Assembly (NCBI GenBank): GCA_965234365.1
Contig: OZ248345.1
Span: 930,001-994,000, forward strand
Source: Planktophila grossartii
GTDB lineage: Bacteria > Actinomycetota > Actinomycetes > Nanopelagicales > Nanopelagicaceae
Length of the DNA: 64,000 bases
Direction: 5' to 3'
The notes under the pieces are model-generated. The model was not told where the DNA came from, did not search any database, and saw only the letters and a list, made by a program, of their open reading frames with translations. The first letter of the stretch is position 1. Every line of letters starts with the position of its first letter. Shown here piece by piece: positions 45,089 through 52,333 of this stretch. Both the position numbers and the translations under genes were made by a program.

Positions 45089-46115
45089 GCGCAGCACTTC
45101 CTTCTTTGTAATCATCCTTATTGGTGTTCTTCATCCAGCTAAACATCTTGCGGAGTTCGCGACCAACGGTCTCGATGGGGTGTGATTCACCCTTTGCGCG
45201 AAGTGCTGAGAATTCCTTGGCACCGCTCTCGAGGTCATCGACGAAGCGCTTTGCAAATGCACCAGATTGAATATCAGCGAGAACTGCCTTCATGTTCTCC
45301 TTTACGTGTGGATCGATAACACGTGGACCTGATACGTAGTCACCGAATTCAGCGGTGTCAGATACTGACCAGCGCTGCTTTGCGATTCCACCTTCGTACA
45401 TGAGGTCGACGATCAACTTAAGTTCGTGCAAGCACTCGAAGTAAGCAACCTCTGGCTGGTATCCAGCTTCAACCAAAGTTTCGAAGCCGTACATAACGAG
45501 CTGTGATGCTCCACCACAGAGAACTGACTGCTCACCGAACAAGTCGGTCTCTGTCTCTTCTGTAAATGTTGTAAGGATTCCGCCTGCGCGAAGTCCGCCG
45601 ATTGCCTTTGCGTAAGAAAGTGTCAATGGCCATGCGCTACCAGTTGCATCTTGTTCAACTGCAACGATGACAGGAACGCCGCGACCTGCTGCGTACTCAC
45701 GACGAACCAAGTGTCCTGGACCCTTTGGAGCGACCATACATACATCGACATCAGCTGATGGCTTGATGTAACCAAAACGAATATTGAATCCGTGGCCGAA
45801 GAAGAGAGCATCGCCCTTTTCAAGGTTAGGAAGAACTGAATCTGTATAGATGTGGCGCTGCAAGTGATCAGGAGCCAAGATCATGATGACGTTTGCTTCC
45901 TTCACTGCTTCAGCTACTGAAGCAACGCGAAGTCCTTCTGCCTCTGCCTTTGCACGAGAAGGTGAACCTTCCTTAAGACCAACGCGAACATCAACACCTG
46001 AGTCGCGGAGGTTGAGTGCATGTGCATGGCCTTGTGAGCCGTAACCGATGATCGCGACTTTGCGACCCTGGATGATTGATAGATCTGCATCCTCTTCGTG
46101 ATACATCGTTGCCAC
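45081..46115 (-). CDS. ilvC: Ketol-acid reductoisomerase (class I)
   Basis: NADPH- and Mg-dependent second step of valine and isoleucine synthesis. The 344 residues have AIIGYGSQGHAHALNL (about 20-35), GHGFNIRFGYIKP, VAPKGPGHLVRREY and DLFGEQSVLCGG. AAAGGAGAAA precedes the ATG. It follows ilvN by 40 nt in the ilvB-ilvN-ilvC order. Confidence 0.97.
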   Translation of the reverse strand: MATMYHEEDADLSIIQGRKVAIIGYGSQGHAHALNLRDSGVDVRVGLKEGSPSRAKAEAEGLRVASVAEAVKEANVIMILAPDHLQRHIYTDSVLPNLEKGDALFFGHGFNIRFGYIKPSADVDVCMVAPKGPGHLVRREYAAGRGVPVIVAVEQDATGSAWPLTLSYAKAIGGLRAGGILTTFTEETETDLFGEQSVLCGGASQLVMYGFETLVEAGYQPEVAYFECLHELKLIVDLMYEGGIAKQRWSVSDTAEFGDYVSGPRVIDPHVKENMKAVLADIQSGAFAKRFVDDLESGAKEFSALRAKGESHPIETVGRELRKMFSWMKNTNKDDYKEGSAARG

Positions 46116-46155
46116 GGTATTTCTCCTTTTTCTTTGGTCTTGCTAGTTCAGTTGG

Positions 46156-46449
46156 TTAGTTTTGGTAGTCCGGTTGTGTGTCGTGAACTTCTTTTGCCTT
46201 AGCGGTTACATCCTTGATGGAGATAACGCTGACGAGCTTGTCGAGCTGAGCAATTACTTGCTCGAGAGAGTGGCCTTCTACAGCTACTCCAATAATCATC
46301 TTTGAGATTGATGAATCTTCAGTTGGTCCCACATTGAGCGTTTCGATATTGAATGCGCGACGTGAAAAGAGGCCTGCAACGCGGGCCAGGACGCCTGGTT
46401 CGTTCTCAACGAGAACTTCAAGAGTGTGTTGACGGCGATTAGTAGTCAT
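46156..46449 (-). CDS. ilvN: Acetolactate synthase small subunit, ACT-domain-only form
   Basis: Regulatory subunit conferring valine feedback. Only 97 residues: a single ACT domain (HTLEVLVENEPGVLARVAGLF, RAFNIETLNVGPTE) and a short tail. Most actinobacterial IlvN proteins are about 160-170 residues with a second C-terminal domain; this one has the length of E. coli IlvN. Only 40 nt separate its stop from ilvC, so the second domain is not hidden in another frame. It is coupled to ilvB by TAATG. Confidence 0.93.
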   Translation of the reverse strand: MTTNRRQHTLEVLVENEPGVLARVAGLFSRRAFNIETLNVGPTEDSSISKMIIGVAVEGHSLEQVIAQLDKLVSVISIKDVTAKAKEVHDTQPDYQN

Positions 46450-48212
46450 TAGAGCTCCTGTGAATCCCAGTCAGGCGCTGTCGCGCGGGCGATCATGATC
46501 TCGTCATTCGAAGTTCCAGCAGCGACCATTGGCCAGACCATTGCATCGCGATGAACGCGGAAATCGACAACAACTGGTTGGTCGTTGATAGACATCGCCT
46601 TTTCGATTGTCTTATCCAAATCTTCAGGGCGTTCGCATGAGAGTCCGACGCAGCCCATTGATTCAGCGAGCATTGGGAAGTTAGGAACGCGCTTAGATTC
46701 AAGTGAGGTATTTGAGTAACGGCCTTCGTAGAAGAGTGTCTGCCATTGGCGAACCATTCCGAGAGATTCGTTATTGATGATTGCAACCTTGATAGGAATG
46801 TTATTGAGCGCACAGGTAACCAACTCTTGATTGGTCATCTGGAAACAACCATCTCCATCGATAGCCCAGACAGTTGCGTTAGGTGCGCCAACTTTTGCGC
46901 CCATCGCCGCAGGTACGCCGTAACCCATCGTTCCTGCTCCACCTGAGTTGAGCCATGTGCGTGGGTGTTCGTAGGAAATAAATTGTGATGCCCACATCTG
47001 GTGCTGGCCAACGCCTGAAGTAAAGATGGTGTCGGTTCCAGAAATCTTTCCGATGCGCTCGATGACATGTTGTGGTGAGAGCGAACCATCGTCAGGCAAG
47101 TCATAACCAAGTGGGTATGTAGCTTTCAATGAGTTCATCTGACGCAACCATGTTGAGAGATCTGGTTGGCTCTTTGCAAGAGCTGCCTTCAGTGCAGGAA
47201 TGAGTGCAGAGATTGTCTCTCTGACGTCTCCGACAACTGCGACATCTGCATGACGGTTCTTACCAATTTCAGCTGGATCGATATCTGCATGAAGAATCTT
47301 TGCATTCGGTGCAAATGTAGAAAGTTTTCCGGTAACGCGATCGTCGAAACGAGCGCCCAAAGTGATTAATAAATCAGCCTTTTGTAGCGCTGTTACAGCA
47401 GCAACGGTTCCGTGCATTCCTGGCATACCCATATGCAATGGATGCGAATCAGGGAAAGCACCGCGCGCCATAAGAGTTGTAACAACTGGCGCACCAAGAA
47501 GTTCGACGAGCTGACGAAGTTCTGCAGAAGCATTTGCCTTGATGACTCCGCCACCGACATAGAAGACAGGCTTCGATGATTGAGCAATGAGAGCGGCAGC
47601 ATCGGTGATTGCCTGAACGTCAGGAGTTGTCTTTGGGTTATATCCAGCAAGCTTGATTGAAGTTGGCCAGTTAAATGTGGTCATCTTCTGTAAAGCATCT
47701 TTTGCAACGTCGACAAGAACCGGACCTGGACGGCCAGTTGTTGCGATGTGGAATGCTTCAGCGATAACGCCAGGGATTTCGGCAGGATCTGTGACCAAGT
47801 AATTGTGCTTGGTAAATGGCATTGTGATTCCGCGGATATCTGCTTCTTGGAATGCATCGGTGCCGATTGCAGCAGATGGAACTTGGCCTGTGATCGCAAC
47901 GAGTGGAACAGAATCCATCGCTGCATCCATGAGCGGTGTGACAAGGTTTGTTGCACCTGGGCCAGATGTTGCAATACAAACTCCGGCGCGACCAGTTACT
48001 TGCGCATAGCCAGTTGCCGCGTGCCCTGCGCCTTGTTCGTGGCGAACCAAGATGTGGCGAATAGTTGAATCAAAGATTGGATCGTAGGCAGGAAGAATTG
48101 CGCCACCCGGAAGTCCAAACATCACATCGACGCCAGCTGCTTCAAGGCTTTTCACCAATGAAGTAGCTCCTGTCATTTCCGTGCCGTTCGCTGTTGGAAC
48201 GTGTTTCGCCAT
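46449..48212 (-). CDS. ilvB: Acetolactate synthase large subunit
   Basis: ThDP-, FAD- and Mg-dependent condensation of pyruvate (or pyruvate plus 2-oxobutyrate). The 587 residues have LVRHEQGAGHAATGYAQ with the catalytic Glu, the FAD-binding middle domain and the ThDP motif region IDGDGCFQMTNQELVT with a later NNESLGMVRQWQ. AAAGGAG precedes the ATG. It is preceded by a leader peptide and intrinsic terminator, the layout of transcription attenuation. Confidence 0.97.
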   Translation of the reverse strand: MAKHVPTANGTEMTGATSLVKSLEAAGVDVMFGLPGGAILPAYDPIFDSTIRHILVRHEQGAGHAATGYAQVTGRAGVCIATSGPGATNLVTPLMDAAMDSVPLVAITGQVPSAAIGTDAFQEADIRGITMPFTKHNYLVTDPAEIPGVIAEAFHIATTGRPGPVLVDVAKDALQKMTTFNWPTSIKLAGYNPKTTPDVQAITDAAALIAQSSKPVFYVGGGVIKANASAELRQLVELLGAPVVTTLMARGAFPDSHPLHMGMPGMHGTVAAVTALQKADLLITLGARFDDRVTGKLSTFAPNAKILHADIDPAEIGKNRHADVAVVGDVRETISALIPALKAALAKSQPDLSTWLRQMNSLKATYPLGYDLPDDGSLSPQHVIERIGKISGTDTIFTSGVGQHQMWASQFISYEHPRTWLNSGGAGTMGYGVPAAMGAKVGAPNATVWAIDGDGCFQMTNQELVTCALNNIPIKVAIINNESLGMVRQWQTLFYEGRYSNTSLESKRVPNFPMLAESMGCVGLSCERPEDLDKTIEKAMSINDQPVVVDFRVHRDAMVWPMVAAGTSNDEIMIARATAPDWDSQEL

Positions 48213-48267
48213 CTTCTTGCTCCTTTCTCTCTCGTCTTTGATTGTGCGGGTAATACTTTCTTAAATG

Positions 48268-48291
48268 AAAAAACCCTCAGATATCTGAGGG
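48268..48291 (-). terminator. Intrinsic terminator in the ilvB leader (attenuator)
   Basis: CCCTCAGATATCTGAGGG (48274-48291), a 7-bp stem with ATAT loop, is followed on the minus strand by six T (48268-48273). It lies 23 nt beyond the leader peptide stop and 55 nt before the ilvB ATG, so it would stop transcripts before ilvBNC. A second stem, GCGCGTG/CACGCGC (48293-48299 with 48309-48315), lies just ahead and touches the leader stop codon. Confidence 0.8.
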
Positions 48292-48314
48292 CGCGCGTGA
48301 CTCGAAGGCACGCG

Positions 48315-48362
48315 CTATCGAATCACCACCACTGAAACTACTGAAGCGCGTGTTGAAGTCAT
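48315..48362 (-). CDS. ilvB leader peptide
   Basis: A 15-residue open frame, MTSTRASVVSVVVIR, with ATG at 48362-48360 and TAG at 48317-48315. Five valines and one isoleucine fall within its last eight residues. GGAG lies about 8 nt upstream, so it can be translated. The position, before an intrinsic terminator and the acetolactate synthase genes, is that of a leader whose translation senses charged Val/Ile tRNA, comparable to the known ilvB leader of Corynebacterium. Confidence 0.8.
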   Translation of the reverse strand: MTSTRASVVSVVVIR

Positions 48363-48431
48363 GCCCGTATTCTCCAACGGGGCAGGGCTATGCGTCAAGA
48401 GATGAGATGAACGTCTCAATAAGTGAAACTA

Positions 48432-50105
48432 CTAGTCGCAGACAGCGCCCTTCGATGCTGAGCCGACGAGCTTTGAATACTTATGGAGAACTCCACGGGA
48501 GTACTTGTGAGGCAGCGGCTTCCAGCCAACTTTGCGGGCTTCAAGTTCTGCTGGGTCTACCAAGAGATCCAATGTGCGATTTGGGATGTCGATACGAACG
48601 CGATCGCCATCCTTGATGAACGCAATCGGTCCCCCATCAACAGCTTCAGGTGCAACGTGTCCAACACAGAGACCTGTTGAACCACCAGAGAAGCGACCAT
48701 CTGTAAGAAGGAGAGTTGTCTTTCCGAGTCCGGCGCCCTTGATTGCACCGGTGATCATCAACATCTCGCGCATACCGGGTCCACCCTTCGGACCTTCGTA
48801 GCGAATAACGACAACATCGCCAGCTTGGATTGTTCCGTTTTCAAGAGCTTCCATTGCGGCTTGTTCGCGTTCGAAGACACGTGCCGGACCTTCAAATGAT
48901 TCGATTCCGATTCCGGCCGTCTTACAGACTGCACCTTCTGTCGCAAGTGTTCCCCCGAGAATCGTGATTCCGATATCTGTCGACATCGGTTTATCAACTG
49001 GGAAGAGAACGTTTCCATCAGCAAGTGGCGGATTAATGTCGGCCAAGTTTTCAGCCATAGTCTTGCCGGTCACTGTGAGAGTGTCTCCATGTAGGTAACC
49101 AGCATCGAGAAGAATGCGAAGCACAACTGGGATTCCGCCGACGCGATCGACATCTGTCATGACGTACTTGCCGAAAGGCTTGAGGTCTCCAAGTAGTGGG
49201 ACCTTTGATCCAATACGGTGGAAATCTTCGAGGGTCAGATCTACCTCTGCTTCATGTGCAATTGCAAGCAAGTGCAGAACAGCATTTGTTGAACCACCGA
49301 GTGCCATCAAGATTGTGATGGCATTTTCAAATGCCTTCTTAGTCAAGATATCGCGAGTAGTAATTCCCTTTGCAATCAAATTAACAACTGCGGCGCCTGC
49401 TTGTTCAGCATAAGCATCGCGACGACGGTCGACTGCAGGAGGCGCAGCAGAACCTGGAAGTGAGAGACCGATTGCTTCAGCGATACTTGCCATGGTGTTT
49501 GCTGTGTACATACCGCCACATGCACCTTCGCCTGGGCAGATAGCTTTCTCAATCTGATCTACGCGATCTTTTGTTATCAATCCGCGAGCACATGCACCGA
49601 CTGCTTCAAATGCATCGATGATGGTGACATCTTTGCCATCAACTTGGCCAGGAAGAGTTGAACCTGCGTAGACAAATACTGAAGCAACGTCGATACGAGC
49701 TGCCGCCATCATCATTCCTGGAAGTGATTTATCGCAACCAGCAAAAGTAACCATGCCATCGAGGCGTTCTGCCTGCATCACAGTTTCAACAGAGTCAGCA
49801 ATAACTTCGCGTGAAACGAGCGAGAAGTGCATGCCTTCGTGGCCCATAGAAATTCCATCAGAGACTGAGATAGTTCCGAATTGCATAGGGAATCCGCCAG
49901 CGTCGATGACGCCTTTTTTAGATGCCTTAGCAAGACGGTCGAGAGAGAGATTGCATGGTGTGATTTCATTCCATGAAGATGCAATACCGATCTGTGGCTT
50001 AACCCAATCTTCATCGCCCATTCCAACAGCGCGAAGCATTCCGCGAGCTGGAGCGCGCTCCAATCCATCGGTTACGAGTCCAGAACGGGGTTTCATCTTC
50101 GACAT
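48432..50105 (-). CDS. ilvD: Dihydroxy-acid dehydratase
   Basis: Fe-S dehydratase, third common step of valine and isoleucine synthesis. The 557 residues carry putative cluster cysteines at 51, 124 (FAGCDKSLPG) and 196 (GEGACGGMYTANT). It sits upstream of the ilvB attenuator, so it would be made regardless of attenuation. The start is ATG at 50105 with no Shine-Dalgarno. TACGAT 6 nt upstream suggests a leaderless mRNA; the next start, two codons on, is also possible. Confidence 0.96.
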   Translation of the reverse strand: MSKMKPRSGLVTDGLERAPARGMLRAVGMGDEDWVKPQIGIASSWNEITPCNLSLDRLAKASKKGVIDAGGFPMQFGTISVSDGISMGHEGMHFSLVSREVIADSVETVMQAERLDGMVTFAGCDKSLPGMMMAAARIDVASVFVYAGSTLPGQVDGKDVTIIDAFEAVGACARGLITKDRVDQIEKAICPGEGACGGMYTANTMASIAEAIGLSLPGSAAPPAVDRRRDAYAEQAGAAVVNLIAKGITTRDILTKKAFENAITILMALGGSTNAVLHLLAIAHEAEVDLTLEDFHRIGSKVPLLGDLKPFGKYVMTDVDRVGGIPVVLRILLDAGYLHGDTLTVTGKTMAENLADINPPLADGNVLFPVDKPMSTDIGITILGGTLATEGAVCKTAGIGIESFEGPARVFEREQAAMEALENGTIQAGDVVVIRYEGPKGGPGMREMLMITGAIKGAGLGKTTLLLTDGRFSGGSTGLCVGHVAPEAVDGGPIAFIKDGDRVRIDIPNRTLDLLVDPAELEARKVGWKPLPHKYSRGVLHKYSKLVGSASKGAVCD

Positions 50106-50111
50106 GCGCTA

Positions 50112-50117
50112 ATCGTA
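50112..50117 (-). promoter_or_regulatory. Candidate -10 element for leaderless ilvD mRNA
   Basis: TACGAT on the minus strand, exactly 6 nt before the ilvD ATG, with no ribosome-binding site between. No convincing -35 is seen. It lies in the short divergent space shared with the tetR-type gene. Confidence 0.4.
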
Positions 50118-50158
50118 GGTGCTTAATGCAGGATTCGCATGAAGCCAGCCTTTACGAT

Positions 50159-50168
50159 ACGGTACCGT
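50159..50168. promoter_or_regulatory. Probable TetR-family operator
   Basis: Perfect palindrome ACGGTACCGT, 30 nt before the tetR-type start and flanked by ATACG/CGTAT-like sequence (TTCGTATAGA follows). The symmetric form and place between the regulator start and a -10-like TATAGA (50178-50183) fit autoregulation of the regulator and its efflux partner. Confidence 0.55.
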
Positions 50169-50198
50169 TTCGTTTCGTATAGAGGGAAGGAGCTTCAT

Positions 50199-50819
50199 AT
50201 GTGCCCCGCATCAAAAGTTTCCAAACTTCTTGGGCGCCCGCGCGATGTCTCGCGCGAGCACGCAATCGAAAAGGCAGCGGTCGAACTTATCCAAGAGGTT
50301 GGATACGAGCGATGCACTATCGAGGCGATCGCTATACGCGCCAAAGCCAGCAAGGCAACTATTTACAGACGCTGGAAGAACAAGCAAGAGCTTTTCGTGA
50401 GTGCGCTTAATCAACACTCTAGTCGTGCACCTCACTCAGTGGATAGCGGAAATCTTCGAGATGACCTCGTTGAACATATTGCTGAGAAAGTTAAGGTTCT
50501 TAAAAGCCCTGATGGAGCTTTGATCTCTGAATTGCTTTCCGCTGCGAAATCCGATGGTGAACTAGGAAAACTCATTCCAAATTCCATAAGAGAACAACAA
50601 GACACAACTGTTGTACAAATCCTTGAAAAAGGTAGACGGCGGGGAGAAATTTCCGAAGAGGCAAATGTCGAACTTCTTCTAGAAATTATCCCTGCAATTT
50701 TTACCTATCGAATCTTTACTACTCGACAAAATGTAAGCAGAAAGTTTATTGAGCAGTTAGTCGACGAGGTAATAATCCCAGCTTTACAGAAACACCCAAT
50801 CAAAAAGGAGAGCAAGTGA
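50199..50819 (+). CDS. TetR/AcrR-family transcriptional regulator
   Basis: 206 residues. The N-terminal DNA-binding domain has a helix-turn-helix at about 40-60 (TIEAIAIRAKASKATIYRRW). The C-terminal ligand domain is not family-specific. The start is ATG 50199, with GGAAGGAG 6 nt upstream; an in-frame ATG at 50139 would read through the operator and is rejected. It overlaps the MFS gene by 4 nt (GTGA) and is probably its repressor. Confidence 0.88.
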   Translation: MCPASKVSKLLGRPRDVSREHAIEKAAVELIQEVGYERCTIEAIAIRAKASKATIYRRWKNKQELFVSALNQHSSRAPHSVDSGNLRDDLVEHIAEKVKVLKSPDGALISELLSAAKSDGELGKLIPNSIREQQDTTVVQILEKGRRRGEISEEANVELLLEIIPAIFTYRIFTTRQNVSRKFIEQLVDEVIIPALQKHPIKKESK

Positions 50820-52276
50820 ATAATGCAAAAGAAGAAGGTCTAGACCCAACTCGTTGGCGCACACTTTTCGTAGTCGCCATTGCGCAGTTGATGATTGTCC
50901 TCGATAGCTCAATTATGAATATCGCAATTCCAAGCGCGAAGGTGGATCTCGGAATTTCCGATGCCAATCAGCAGTGGGTCATTACTGCATACACATTGGC
51001 CTTCGGCTCACTCCTTCTCCTTGGAGGCCGTATCGGTGACTACATGGGCCGTAAGAAGATTTTCTTGGTGGGTCTCACAGGTTTCGCAGCTGCATCAGCT
51101 CTCGGCGGTATCGCATCTACTCAAGGACTTCTCTTTGCTTCCCGCGCATTACAAGGTGTCTTCGCGGCACTCCTTGCACCAGCAGCGCTTGCAATCATCT
51201 CTGTAACATTTAGCGTTCCAGCTGAACGCGCAAAGGCGTTCGGTGTTATCGGCGCAATCTCTGGTGGCGGCGCTGCAATCGGCTTGATCCTCGGTGGAAC
51301 TCTTACTGAATACGCCTCATGGCGTTGGTGCCTCGGAGTTAATACTCCGATCGCAATCATCGCTGGAATACTTGCAATCAAATTTGTACATGAATCAAAG
51401 GCATCAGGCGATAACACTTACGACATCCCTGGTGTAATCACAGCAACAGCCGGACTCTTCTCATTGACATACGGCTTCAATGAAGCGGCAACAAAGGGTT
51501 GGTCTTCATCAACAACTATTTCGTTCTTTGTAGCTGCCATCGTGCTTCTCGCTATCTTCCTCACAATCGAGAAGAAGGTCGCAAATCCTTTGATGCCACT
51601 TCGCGTCATCACAGAACGCAACCGTGGTGGTTCATACCTTGGTTCACTCGTCGTTGGTGCCGGACTCTTCTCGATGTTCCTCTTCCTGGGTCTCTACCTT
51701 CAGGTAATCCTCGGATTTAGTCCACTGAAATCTGGCTTTGCATTCTTGCCATTCACAGCTGGAATCATCATCTTTGCAGGTATTGCATCGCAGTTACTGC
51801 CAAAGTTTGGACCGAAGCCACTTATGGTTCCTGGTCTTATTTTTGCTGGTATCGGCCTCTTGTTGCTTACTCGTATTACTCCAGAGACTGCGTACCTCAC
51901 ACACGTTGTACCTTCGCTCTTGATCATGTCGAGCGGAATGGCACTTGTCTTTATTCCGCTTACCTCAACATCACTTCACGGTGTCTCTAACCACGACACA
52001 GGTGTGGCGAGTGCAATGGTTAACACTTCACAGCAGATCGGTGGATCACTCGGAACTGCGCTTCTCAATACTGTGGCTGCAACTGCAACTACAACGTATG
52101 CGGCAGCTCATACTGAGCTTGGAAAGGCTGTAATGCCATTTGCGATGACTCATGGATTTACAGTGGCATTTAAATTGAGTGCGGCGCTTCTCTTTACCGG
52201 CGCAGTAGTGCTCTTCTTCTTTATCAATATCGGTAAAGAGTCACTTGTTGAAACAGAAGGCGTTGGAATGCATTAA
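50816..52276 (+). CDS. MFS drug efflux transporter (DHA2/EmrB-QacA type, 14 helices)
   Basis: 486 residues with the DHA2 signature LDSSIMNIAIP (29-39) in helix 1, motif A GGRIGDYMGRKKIF and about 14 membrane helices. It exports toxic compounds or metabolites by proton antiport; the substrate is unknown. The start is GTG at 50816 inside the tetR stop, with AAAGGAG upstream; an ATG 7 nt later is out of frame. It ends at a strong bidirectional terminator. Confidence 0.9.
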   Translation: MNNAKEEGLDPTRWRTLFVVAIAQLMIVLDSSIMNIAIPSAKVDLGISDANQQWVITAYTLAFGSLLLLGGRIGDYMGRKKIFLVGLTGFAAASALGGIASTQGLLFASRALQGVFAALLAPAALAIISVTFSVPAERAKAFGVIGAISGGGAAIGLILGGTLTEYASWRWCLGVNTPIAIIAGILAIKFVHESKASGDNTYDIPGVITATAGLFSLTYGFNEAATKGWSSSTTISFFVAAIVLLAIFLTIEKKVANPLMPLRVITERNRGGSYLGSLVVGAGLFSMFLFLGLYLQVILGFSPLKSGFAFLPFTAGIIIFAGIASQLLPKFGPKPLMVPGLIFAGIGLLLLTRITPETAYLTHVVPSLLIMSSGMALVFIPLTSTSLHGVSNHDTGVASAMVNTSQQIGGSLGTALLNTVAATATTTYAAAHTELGKAVMPFAMTHGFTVAFKLSAALLFTGAVVLFFFINIGKESLVETEGVGMH

Positions 52277-52287
52277 TTAGTATCAAT

Positions 52288-52323
52288 AAAAAACCCGCCG
52301 AATAAATCTTCGGCGGGTTTTTT
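52288..52323. terminator. Bidirectional intrinsic terminator between MFS gene and gatB
   Basis: Arms CCCGCCGAA (52294-52302) and TTCGGCGGG (52309-52317) form a 9-bp stem with a 6-nt loop. Six A lie before it (52288-52293) and six T after it (52318-52323), so it can end transcripts from both converging genes. Confidence 0.92.
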
Positions 52324-52333
52324 ATTTAATGCC

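Noticed and set aside
46116..46449. Frameshifted, longer ilvN
   Set aside because: Only 40 nt lie between its stop and ilvC, too few for the missing domain.
48315..48431. T-box or known riboswitch before ilvB
   Set aside because: No T-box sequence or specifier-loop architecture is seen; the short Val/Ile frame explains the terminator better.
50139..50198. Upstream ATG for the tetR-type gene
   Set aside because: It would translate through the probable operator, while the ATG at 50199 has a strong GGAAGGAG site.
50139..52323. Recently transferred resistance island
   Set aside because: No insertion sequence, flanking repeat or visible composition change around the TetR/MFS pair.
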